DNA of 5,589 nucleotides from an uncultured Phascolarctobacterium sp. (GTDB lineage Bacteria; Bacillota; Negativicutes; Acidaminococcales; Acidaminococcaceae), in assembly GCA_900554395.1 (NCBI GenBank), contig USHB01000116.1, forward strand, positions 1 to 5,589, in the 5' to 3' direction. Made by a program: the position numbers and the translations under genes. The notes beneath the pieces were generated by a model that saw nothing but the letters and a program-made list of their open reading frames with translations, was not told the origin of the DNA and did no database searches. Each line of letters opens with the position of its first letter. Position 1 is the first letter of the stretch. Positions 1 through 4,514 of the stretch are shown one piece after another.

Positions 1-394
1 TTTTGGAAATATCAAGACCCATAAACAGAGGAGAACCCTGATACTGGAAATCACGGATGCCGTAGAAAATACCAATCAATATCGGCATTTGGATTAATAA
101 AGGCAGGCAGCCGGCCAGCGGATTAACGCCTTCAGTTTTATAAAGCTGGGCAAGAGCTTCATTGGCCTTCATTTTATCGCCTTTATATTTTTCCTGAATG
201 GCTTTCATTTTAGGCTGCAAACGCTGCATAGCCTTCATGGATTCAATCTGTTTTTTTGTTAAAGGATAAGTAACCATTTTAACAATAACGGTTAAAAGAA
301 TAATGGCAAAGCCATAGTTGGCAAAGCCAAAGGAAGCACTGATATTATAAAGAATAGTAATGGCTTCCTGAACAATGCTGCTTAAAAAATCCAA
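1..394 (-). CDS. yidC: Membrane protein insertase YidC/Oxa1 family, N-terminal 131 residues (cut by window edge)
   Basis: YidC inserts and folds membrane proteins, alone or with SecYEG, in the cytoplasmic membrane. Visible parts: a short N-terminal helix, TM1 at about residues 26-45 (NYGFAIILLTVIVKMVTYPL), a charged cytoplasmic hairpin at about 47-88, then the family hallmark YKTEGVNPLAGCLPLLIQMP at 85-104 leading into TM2. The frame stays open to base 1, so the rest lies outside the window. There is no lipoprotein signal or lipobox Cys, unlike Bacillus SpoIIIJ. The conserved positive residue in TM1, usually Arg in Gram-positive homologues, is Lys39 here. Start choice: no ATG or GTG is in frame; TTG at 394-392 lies 9 nt after GGAG (407-404). 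An upstream TTG at 403-401 directly abuts that Shine-Dalgarno and is less likely. It is the distal gene of the rpmH-rnpA-yidD cluster. Family certain; exact start uncertain. Confidence 0.93.
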   Translation of the reverse strand, partial: MDFLSSIVQEAITILYNISASFGFANYGFAIILLTVIVKMVTYPLTKKQIESMKAMQRLQPKMKAIQEKYKGDKMKANEALAQLYKTEGVNPLAGCLPLLIQMPILIGIFYGIRDFQYQGSPLFMGLDISK

Positions 395-418
395 ATTTTT
401 CAACTCCCTGTTTAAGTA

Positions 419-438
419 TATGTATTTTAAAATACATA
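419..438. repeat. Perfect 20-bp palindrome between yidD and yidC
   Basis: TATGTATTTTAAAATACATA is its own reverse complement, centred between 428 and 429. It lies 10 nt past the yidD stop and 24 nt before the preferred yidC start. No T-tract follows it on the minus strand, so it is not a standard terminator, and with no loop it would be a poor RNA hairpin. It could be an operator for a dimeric regulator of yidC, or an mRNA processing site. No function is assigned. Confidence 0.6.
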
Positions 439-448
439 AGTTTCAAGT

Positions 449-658
449 TTAATCAACTGGGTCATATCCTCCCGGATGAAAAGGATGGCACTTTAAAATA
501 CGCTTTAATGCCAGCCAGCTCCCCTTAACTGCACCCTTTTTCTGTACTGCTTCCAGAGCATACTGGGAACATGTCGGGTAAAACCGGCACCTTGGAGGAA
601 ACATCGGCGAAATAACTATCTGATAAAAACGGATTAACAAAATAATAACCGTTTTCAT
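449..658 (-). CDS. yidD: Membrane protein insertion efficiency factor YidD
   Basis: Small YidD-family (DUF37) protein of 69 residues, the usual length, thought to sit on the inner face of the membrane and assist YidC-dependent insertion. The N-terminus (residues 3-19) is a hydrophobic, amphipathic-like helix with Arg10. The family core follows: [14 protein letters not shown] at 21-34 with Cys24 and Cys30, then [13 protein letters not shown] at 56-68 with Cys57. All three conserved cysteines are present. The ATG is preceded by AAAGGTGAG (670-662), which overlaps the rnpA stop codon. The gene begins 10 nt after rnpA, so the two are very likely cotranscribed and may be translationally coupled. 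Location between rnpA and yidC is the standard arrangement and supports the role in insertion. Confidence 0.97.
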   Translation of the reverse strand: MKTVIILLIRFYQIVISPMFPPRCRFYPTCSQYALEAVQKKGAVKGSWLALKRILKCHPFHPGGYDPVD

Positions 659-668
659 ATTCTCACCT

Positions 669-1037
669 TTACTTTAACAAGCCTGCCCTTTTAGCTAAAC
701 GCATAAAAATCCTGTCATAAGTATAAATATCGGCTTCTACCAGTTTTTTACGGGCTACCCAGATAATCTGCACCGAATCTTTAAGTTCTTCCCTTCTATG
801 ACGGAAAACCTCGCGCATCAGACGCTTAACCCTGTTGCGCACAGCGGCGCTGCCCATTTTTTTACCAACTGCAAAACCGATTTTTATATTTTTTTCATCA
901 TTAGGCAATACATACATTACAGACATCGAATCGACAACCGACCGGCCTGTCTTGTAAACAATCTGAAAAGCATTTTTCGATTTAATTCTGTTTTCTTTTT
1001 TGAAAGAAAAATCCCTGTCTGTTTTCAAATTATGCAT
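669..1037 (-). CDS. rnpA: Ribonuclease P protein component
   Basis: Protein subunit of RNase P, which binds the catalytic RNA and the 5' leader of pre-tRNA during 5'-end maturation. With the ATG at 1037 it has 122 residues, a normal length. It carries the basic RNR signature [10 protein letters not shown] at residues 67-76, the central strand [19 protein letters not shown] (51-69), and a basic C-terminus. Start choice: AGG (1045-1043) lies 5 nt before ATG 1037. A GTG at 1043-1041 in the same frame would add two residues, but it overlaps this Shine-Dalgarno, so ATG is preferred. About 13 residues (to FKKE) precede the usual RnpA beginning, a modest N-terminal extension. It follows rpmH across an intrinsic terminator and ends 10 nt before yidD. 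An 88-codon plus-strand reading frame across this gene (798-1064) is treated as a shadow. Confidence 0.95.
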   Translation of the reverse strand: MHNLKTDRDFSFKKENRIKSKNAFQIVYKTGRSVVDSMSVMYVLPNDEKNIKIGFAVGKKMGSAAVRNRVKRLMREVFRHRREELKDSVQIIWVARKKLVEADIYTYDRIFMRLAKRAGLLK

Positions 1038-1055
1038 ACACACCTGCCCGCATTG

Positions 1056-1084
1056 AAAAAATAGGCCGTTTGAGCGGCCTATTT
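1056..1084 (-). terminator. Intrinsic terminator/attenuator between rpmH and rnpA
   Basis: On the minus strand AAATAGGCCG and CGGCCTATTT form a perfect 10-bp stem (1084-1075 with 1068-1059) around a 6-nt loop CTCAAA, running into six T residues (1061-1056). The stem starts 6 nt after the rpmH stop and the T-tract ends 18 nt before the rnpA ATG. It should end most rpmH transcripts, with read-through feeding rnpA-yidD-yidC. On the plus strand only TTT follows the stem, so activity there is doubtful. Confidence 0.88.
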
Positions 1085-1090
1085 ATAATA

Positions 1091-1225
1091 TTATGCAGAC
1101 AATTTCTTTCTGCCTCTTGCACGTCTTCTTTTTAAAACCTGACGTCCGCCCAAAGTTTTCATTCTTTCTCTGAAACCATGGGTTCTTTTCCTTCTAAGGT
1201 TATTCGGTTGAAAAGTACGCTTCAT
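1091..1225 (-). CDS. rpmH: 50S ribosomal protein L34 (bL34)
   Basis: Small, highly basic protein of the large ribosomal subunit that binds 23S rRNA. The reading frame encodes 44 residues, the standard length: it begins MKRTFQPNN, continues [12 protein letters not shown] (11-22) and [19 protein letters not shown] (26-44), and ends with TAA at 1093-1091. The ATG at 1225 has a full AGGAGG (1240-1235) 9 nt upstream, the strongest ribosome site in the window, as expected for an abundant ribosomal protein. It is the first gene of the minus-strand cluster, driven by the consensus promoter at 1296-1324 and separated from rnpA by an intrinsic terminator. Confidence 0.98.
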   Translation of the reverse strand: MKRTFQPNNLRRKRTHGFRERMKTLGGRQVLKRRRARGRKKLSA

Positions 1226-1295
1226 GAACTGCTACCTCCTTACTCTTGACAGTTTTATCAAATTCTCTATTTTAATTGAATTGATAGCTGATAAA

Positions 1296-1324
1296 ATTAT
1301 ATTAGATACTCCGTTCAGTGTCAA
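1296..1324 (-). promoter_or_regulatory. Consensus sigma-A promoter for rpmH
   Basis: Reading the minus strand, TTGACA (1324-1319) and TATAAT (1301-1296) are both perfect matches with exactly 17 bp between them. Transcription should start near 1289, giving a leader of about 64 nt before the rpmH ATG. No better candidate exists upstream of rpmH. Confidence 0.9.
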
Positions 1325-1349
1325 GAATAAAGAATGCTTTAAAAGCAAG

Positions 1350-1405
1350 TTTTTTCTTGTTTTTCCCTTTTAGAACTGTTTTTTGGCTAAAATCTTCTTA
1401 AAAAA
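1350..1405. other. Phased A/T tracts, probable curved DNA between the divergent promoters
   Basis: T-runs at 1350-1355, 1360-1364, 1368-1371 and 1379-1384 are followed by A-runs at 1389-1392 and 1400-1405. Centres fall roughly every 8-12 bp, near one helical turn, a pattern associated with intrinsic bending. The tracts fill the space between the rpmH -35 and the dnaA -35. Nothing else coding or RNA-like was seen in 1325-1413. Function is inferred only. Confidence 0.4.
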
Positions 1406-1413
1406 CAAAGCGA

Positions 1414-1442
1414 TTGATAATAAATTACAATTTTGTTAAAAT
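1414..1442 (+). promoter_or_regulatory. Probable dnaA promoter (extended -10)
   Basis: TTGATA (1414-1419) and TAAAAT (1437-1442) each match the sigma-A hexamers at 5 of 6 positions and are separated by 17 bp. TGT directly before the -10 provides a TGn extension (1434-1436). Initiation near 1449 would leave a 60-nt leader to the dnaA ATG. A nearby TTGACA at 1446-1451 has no -10 at suitable distance. No DnaA box overlaps this promoter, so classic autorepression through boxes here is not evident. Confidence 0.65.
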
Positions 1443-1509
1443 ATATTGACAGACAAATTATAAAAATCAGCAGCGGCTTACAACAATTCAGCAGAAAGGA
1501 ATACGGCTA

Positions 1510-2931
1510 ATGAATCCCTATAATGTCTCGGAAATATGGGAACAACTGCTTCAGCGGCTTAAAAATTCTGTCAGCGAAACAGTTTACAACACCATCATCA
1601 GTCCGGCAGTGCCTTTATCGGCATCTGATTCGGTTTTTTTAATTGGCGTCAATAACAATTTCTTAAAAAAATGGCTTGAAGAAAACTATAAAACCATTAT
1701 TGAAAACCTGCTTGCCGAAATTACCGGAAAAGAATTCAGCTTACAGATAGAAAATCTTGATTTTCAGGCTCCTCCTGCTGTTAAAGAAAGTACAGTACAA
1801 AAAGAAGCTTTACCTCCTCAGCCTGAAAAAAAAGAACCGTTAAAAGAACCAAAACCTGTTGAAATATCCGGCAGTTATGTGCAGACAGCACTTTTTGAAG
1901 AACAATTTCCAAGCAATCTTAATTCAAAATATACATTTGATACTTTCGTAATAGGCAATTCCAACCGTTTTGCTTATGCCGCAGCTCAGGCAGTTGCCGC
2001 CAAACCTGGCATTGCCTACAACCCGTTTTTTATTTACGGCGGCGTTGGCCTTGGCAAAACGCATTTAATGCATGCCATCGGCAATCAGATTAAAAAGAAT
2101 CAGCCTAACGCCAAAGTTCTTTATATTTCCAGTGAAAAGTTTCTGAACGAAATTGTTACTTCCATTGAAAAAAGAACAATGGAAAATTTCAAAAATAAAT
2201 ACCGCAAAATAGACTGCCTTATCATTGACGATATTCAATTTTTGGAAAAAAGGGAAAGAACGCTGGAAGAATTCTTCCATACTTTTAACGCCCTTTACGA
2301 AGAAAATAAACAGATTATCATTTCCAGCGACAGGCTGCCCAAACATATAAAAAATATCGAAGACCGCCTGCGTTCCCGCTTTGAATGCGGCCTTATGGCA
2401 GATATCCAATCTCCTGATCTGGAAACGAGAATTGCTATTTTGCGCAAAAAAGCAGAACTTGAAGGCATTGAAATTCCCCATGACGTAATAACGCTGGTTG
2501 CATCAAGCATTACCACAAACATCAGGGAAATTGAAGGCGCATATACCAAAATAGTTGCCTATGCCGGAATAATGAAAATCCCCATTACCATAGAACTTGC
2601 CAAAAATATTCTGAATGAAATGGGTGCCATCGTTCAAAGTAAGCAAATTACTTTCGAAGCCATAAATCAGGCAACTGCTTCCTATTTTAAAATTAAGCCG
2701 GAAGAACTGCTTACCAAAAAACGTACTCAGAATATTGCAACGGCAAGACATATTGCTATGTATCTTTGCCGCGAACTGATAGACCTTTCTTATCCGCGTA
2801 TCGGCGAAATTTATGGAGGGCGCGATCATAGTACCGTTATCCATGCTTATGACAAAATTAATGCCCAGCGCAAGAAAGACCCATCCATAGAAAAAGCCAT
2901 AATTTATCTGACAGAACAATTAAACCAATAG
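1510..2931 (+). CDS. dnaA: Chromosomal replication initiator protein DnaA
   Basis: ATP-dependent initiator that binds DnaA boxes, melts the origin and helps load the replicative helicase. At 473 residues it is slightly above the usual ~450. Domain I is about 1-80 (protein interactions). A Pro/Glu/Lys-rich linker, domain II, spans about 85-135. The AAA+ domain III holds Walker A GGVGLGKTH (177-185), Walker B LIIDDIQF (237-244), sensor I IISSDR (270-275), the box VII arginine region EDRLRSRF (284-291) and sensor II-type NIREIEGA (337-344). Domain IV ends with the DNA-binding signature YPRIGEIYGGRDHSTVIHA (428-446). All key residues are intact. The position after FE in FECGLM is Cys293, where many relatives have Trp. 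AAAGGA (1495-1500) lies 9 nt before the ATG. The stop codon directly abuts the first DnaA box of oriC. Confidence 0.99.
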   Translation: MNPYNVSEIWEQLLQRLKNSVSETVYNTIISPAVPLSASDSVFLIGVNNNFLKKWLEENYKTIIENLLAEITGKEFSLQIENLDFQAPPAVKESTVQKEALPPQPEKKEPLKEPKPVEISGSYVQTALFEEQFPSNLNSKYTFDTFVIGNSNRFAYAAAQAVAAKPGIAYNPFFIYGGVGLGKTHLMHAIGNQIKKNQPNAKVLYISSEKFLNEIVTSIEKRTMENFKNKYRKIDCLIIDDIQFLEKRERTLEEFFHTFNALYEENKQIIISSDRLPKHIKNIEDRLRSRFECGLMADIQSPDLETRIAILRKKAELEGIEIPHDVITLVASSITTNIREIEGAYTKIVAYAGIMKIPITIELAKNILNEMGAIVQSKQITFEAINQATASYFKIKPEELLTKKRTQNIATARHIAMYLCRELIDLSYPRIGEIYGGRDHSTVIHAYDKINAQRKKDPSIEKAIIYLTEQLNQ

Positions 2932-2955
2932 TTTTCCACAATTTTCTGTGGAAAA
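2932..2955. repeat. Inverted pair of perfect DnaA boxes TTTTCCACA
   Basis: TTTTCCACA on the plus strand (2932-2940) and its exact reverse complement TGTGGAAAA (2947-2955) flank ATTTTC. The first base follows the last base of the dnaA stop codon. As RNA it would be a 9-bp hairpin with a 6-nt loop, but no T-tract follows, so a terminator role for dnaA is weak. Binding of two DnaA molecules head-to-head is the main reading. Confidence 0.85.
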
Positions 2956-2957
2956 TG

Positions 2958-3023
2958 TGTTAAAACCTGTTGATAACATGTTAAAATAATTTAGAGGTTT
3001 CCAAAAAGTTAAAAATGTTAAAA
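2958..3023 (+). repeat. Three copies of the octamer TGTTAAAA in oriC
   Basis: TGTTAAAA occurs at 2958-2965, 2979-2986 and 3016-3023; a fourth copy overlaps the dnaA -10 (1434-1441). The first two start 21 bp apart. Read on the other strand it is TTTTAACA, loosely like a DnaA box. Could be chance in AT-rich DNA or a weak binding site. Confidence 0.4.
2968..2976 (-). promoter_or_regulatory. Probable DnaA box TTATCAACA
   Basis: TGTTGATAA on the plus strand reads TTATCAACA on the minus strand, one mismatch from TTATCCACA. It has the same orientation as the box at 2947-2955 and begins 21 bp from it, about two helical turns. Confidence 0.6.
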
Positions 3024-3024
3024 G

Positions 3025-3054
3025 TTATGAACAGTTTTCCACACATTATAAACA
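3025..3054 (+). promoter_or_regulatory. Cluster of three same-orientation DnaA boxes
   Basis: TTATGAACA (3025-3033), TTTTCCACA (3035-3043) and TTATAAACA (3046-3054) follow one another with start-to-start distances of 10 and 11 bp, close to one helical turn. The middle box is identical to the inverted pair; the outer two depart from TTATNCACA at one position each and are probably weaker sites. Helical phasing would place the three bound DnaA molecules on one face. Confidence 0.65.
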
Positions 3055-3089
3055 TGCTGTTTTAATTGATTTTATCGCTTATTTTTATA

Positions 3090-3106
3090 TTTTCAACATT
3101 TCCACA
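3090..3106 (+). promoter_or_regulatory. DnaA box pair next to the trio element
   Basis: TTTTCAACA (3090-3098) and ATTTCCACA (3098-3106) share one base, are both oriented toward dnaN, and each differs by one base from the TTTTCCACA form used elsewhere in this origin. The second is separated from the triplet run by a single C. In the B. subtilis model a pair of boxes in this place anchors the DnaA filament that moves onto single strands. Confidence 0.75.
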
Positions 3107-3107
3107 C

Positions 3108-3128
3108 TTACTACTACCACTACTACTA
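3108..3128 (+). repeat. DnaA-trio element, seven triplets
   Basis: Read in threes from 3108: TTA, CTA, CTA, CCA, CTA, CTA, CTA. On the opposite strand these are 3'-GAT-5'-like units, the motif bound by single-strand DnaA in the basal unwinding system described for Firmicutes and other bacteria. Five of seven are exact CTA; the fourth has C in the middle. The order box, trio, AT-rich region is as expected. Confidence 0.88.
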
Positions 3129-3160
3129 ATTATTTAAATTTAATATAGTGATTATAAAAT
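3129..3160. other. AT-rich DNA unwinding element
   Basis: The 32 bases after the trios contain only two G and no C; the rest is A or T, including a TTAAATTTAA palindrome (3134-3143). This is the place expected to melt first and receive the helicase. It ends at the dnaN ribosome-binding site. Confidence 0.75.
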
Positions 3161-3178
3161 AACGGAGGTATGCATAAC

Positions 3179-4288
3179 ATGAAATTTACCTGCTCAACAA
3201 CAAGCCTGAACAAAGCAATTCAAACCGTACAGCGTGCAATTTCTTCTAAACCTACTGCGCCGATTTTTTCCGGCATCCATATCATTGCCGCTGAAAACCT
3301 CCTTTATGTACAAGCTATGGATTTAAACATGGCAATTTCCTGCACCGTAGAAAGTAATACGGAAGTTAACGGTGAAATTGTTGTTTCTGCCAAACATTTT
3401 GCAGAACTGATGCGCAAACTGCCTGGCGAAACCGTTACCATTACTAAAAACAAAGAAGAAAGAACCATTACTGTACAATCTGCCAAATCAGATTTTCAGC
3501 TTCTTTTGATGAATGAAGATGATTATCCGAAATTTCCGGAATTTAATCCTGAAAAACAGATTGTACTTGAAGATGAAAAAATTAAAGAACTTATTAAAAA
3601 GACTATTTTTTCCTGCTCAACTGATGAAGCAAGGCCTCTTTTCACAGGTATTCTTGTTGAAATAACTGACGGAAAAATTACCTTTGTCGGCACCAATACA
3701 CACAGGCTTGCCATTAAGAGCATGCCTTATGATGCTGATGAAGATATGTCGATTATCATTCCGGCGCGCGTACTGGCCGAAATTGCCCGAAATCTGAACA
3801 GCGATTTGCCTCAGGAGATTAAAATTTCGCTTTTAAATAACCAGATTATGGTTGTAATTGACCAGGTAATAATTGTTTCCAGGCTTATTGAAGGCAAATT
3901 CCCAGATTACAGACGTGTAATTCCGCCTTCTTTCAATACAAAAACAAGATTTAACGTTAAAGAACTGGCCGGTGCTGTTGAAAGGGTTGCGTTGTTTTCA
4001 AGCGATGGCGATTACAGCATTATTAAAGTAAGCGTTGGCGATACTGAAATAGTTGTAAGTTCCAGCAGTCCTGATGTCGGCAAAGGACGTGAAGATATTC
4101 AGTGCCGTACCGAAGGCGATACTTTGAATGTTGCCTTTAATTCCAAATATATTCTCGATATTTTGAAAAACTTGTCGGATGAAGAAGCCGTTATGGAACT
4201 TAATAATTCTTTAAGCCCGGTTTGCATTAAACCTGTTGGCGAAGAAAATTATATTTATATTGTTACTCCGGTAAGGGTTGTGTTCTAA
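3179..4288 (+). CDS. dnaN: DNA polymerase III beta subunit (sliding clamp)
   Basis: Ring-shaped homodimer that encircles DNA and tethers the replicative polymerase and many partners. The product is 369 residues, the family's normal size, folding as three similar domains (about 1-125, 126-250, 251-369). Recognisable stretches: TDEARPLFTGIL (148-159), GTNTHRLAIK (171-180), LIEGKFPDYRRVIP (236-249), FNSKYILDIL (320-329) and the C-terminal TPVRVVF, whose P-V-R forms part of the partner-binding cleft; two to three extra residues follow the usual end. Start choice: ATG 3179 gives the typical MKFT opening and lies 10 nt after GGAGG (3164-3168). An in-frame ATG at 3170 is only 1 nt from that site and is rejected. 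It heads a dnaN-yaaA-recF unit, with the origin directly upstream. Confidence 0.98.
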   Translation: MKFTCSTTSLNKAIQTVQRAISSKPTAPIFSGIHIIAAENLLYVQAMDLNMAISCTVESNTEVNGEIVVSAKHFAELMRKLPGETVTITKNKEERTITVQSAKSDFQLLLMNEDDYPKFPEFNPEKQIVLEDEKIKELIKKTIFSCSTDEARPLFTGILVEITDGKITFVGTNTHRLAIKSMPYDADEDMSIIIPARVLAEIARNLNSDLPQEIKISLLNNQIMVVIDQVIIVSRLIEGKFPDYRRVIPPSFNTKTRFNVKELAGAVERVALFSSDGDYSIIKVSVGDTEIVVSSSSPDVGKGREDIQCRTEGDTLNVAFNSKYILDILKNLSDEEAVMELNNSLSPVCIKPVGEENYIYIVTPVRVVF

Positions 4289-4289
4289 A

Positions 4290-4514
4290 ATGGAAAAATT
4301 TACAGTACAAATTGAAACGGAATATATCACTTTAACCAATCTTTTAAAATATGCCAATGTAGTAATGAGCGGCGGGCAGGCGCATGAACTAATTGAAGCA
4401 GGCTTTGTAAAACTTAATGGTCAGCCTGTCAGTGAGAAACGCAAAAAAGTTTATGCCGGAGATAAGGTTGAAGTAAAAGGCGTTGCCGAAATTACAGTAG
4501 CAAATGAAAATTAA
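4290..4514 (+). CDS. yaaA: S4-domain protein YaaA (RlbA-like)
   Basis: A 74-residue protein consisting almost entirely of an S4-like RNA-binding fold: ITLTNLLKYANVVMSGGQAHELIEAGFVKLNGQPV spans residues 13-47, followed by KRKKVYAGDKVEV (50-62), the usual basic loop and last strand. In B. subtilis the homologue between dnaN and recF has been linked to ribosome assembly; here the same role is inferred from family and position. The ATG at 4290 follows the dnaN stop with a 1-nt gap, so translational coupling is likely; the best Shine-Dalgarno is AAGGG (4273-4277), 12 nt away. An in-frame TTG at 4278 would overlap dnaN and abut that site, so it is rejected. Its end overlaps recF by 11 nt. Confidence 0.93.
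   Translation: MEKFTVQIETEYITLTNLLKYANVVMSGGQAHELIEAGFVKLNGQPVSEKRKKVYAGDKVEVKGVAEITVANEN

Larger units (their letters stand above)
2932..3160 (+). other. oriC: Replication origin oriC (dnaA-dnaN spacer)
   Basis: The spacer carries eight candidate DnaA boxes, a run of CTA triplets and an AT-rich unwinding region, in that order toward dnaN. The order matches the known unwinding module of Firmicutes origins (boxes, then DnaA-trios, then the melted region). Core CCACA occurs four times here, whereas I found none in the rpmH-dnaA spacer. The coding-strand base skew flips across it and the flanking genes diverge from it apart from dnaA itself. I saw no clear promoter for dnaN here. Confidence 0.93.

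Noticed and set aside
798..1064. 88-codon plus-strand reading frame opposite rnpA
   Set aside because: It lies antisense over a clear rnpA, overlaps the terminator, has low-complexity Phe/His/Arg-rich translation and no ribosome site.
1253..1296. Inverted arms TTTTATCA / TGATAAAA (28-nt loop) as an rpmH leader hairpin
   Set aside because: The distal arm mostly precedes the predicted transcription start and overlaps the -10, so it would not be in the RNA; the arms are AT-rich and may be chance.
1335..1347. Hyphenated palindrome TGCTTT-A-AAAGCA upstream of the rpmH -35
   Set aside because: Short and simple; no second copy or known site match, so not listed as an operator.
1342..1365. AAAAGCAAG-TTTTTT-CTTGTTTTT as a plus-strand terminator
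   Set aside because: Weak AT-rich stem with a wobble pair and no plus-strand gene upstream to terminate.
1446..1451. TTGACA as a second dnaA -35
   Set aside because: At 17 bp downstream the sequence is AGCAGC; the nearest TATAAA is only 7 bp away.
2838..2846. TTATCCATG near the dnaA 3' end as a DnaA box
   Set aside because: Two mismatches, and it encodes part of the conserved VIHA signature, which explains the sequence.
2065..2919. Minus-strand reading frames of 84-138 codons opposite dnaA
   Set aside because: They are shadows of the conserved dnaA frame, overlap each other and show no recognisable domain.
3121..3158. dnaN promoter in the AT-rich region
   Set aside because: Several TATAAA-like hexamers exist but none has a credible -35 at 16-18 bp; AT-richness is explained by the unwinding element.
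3304..3723. Minus-strand reading frames of 60 and 66 codons opposite dnaN
   Set aside because: Shadow frames within an intact conserved gene, with no start signals.
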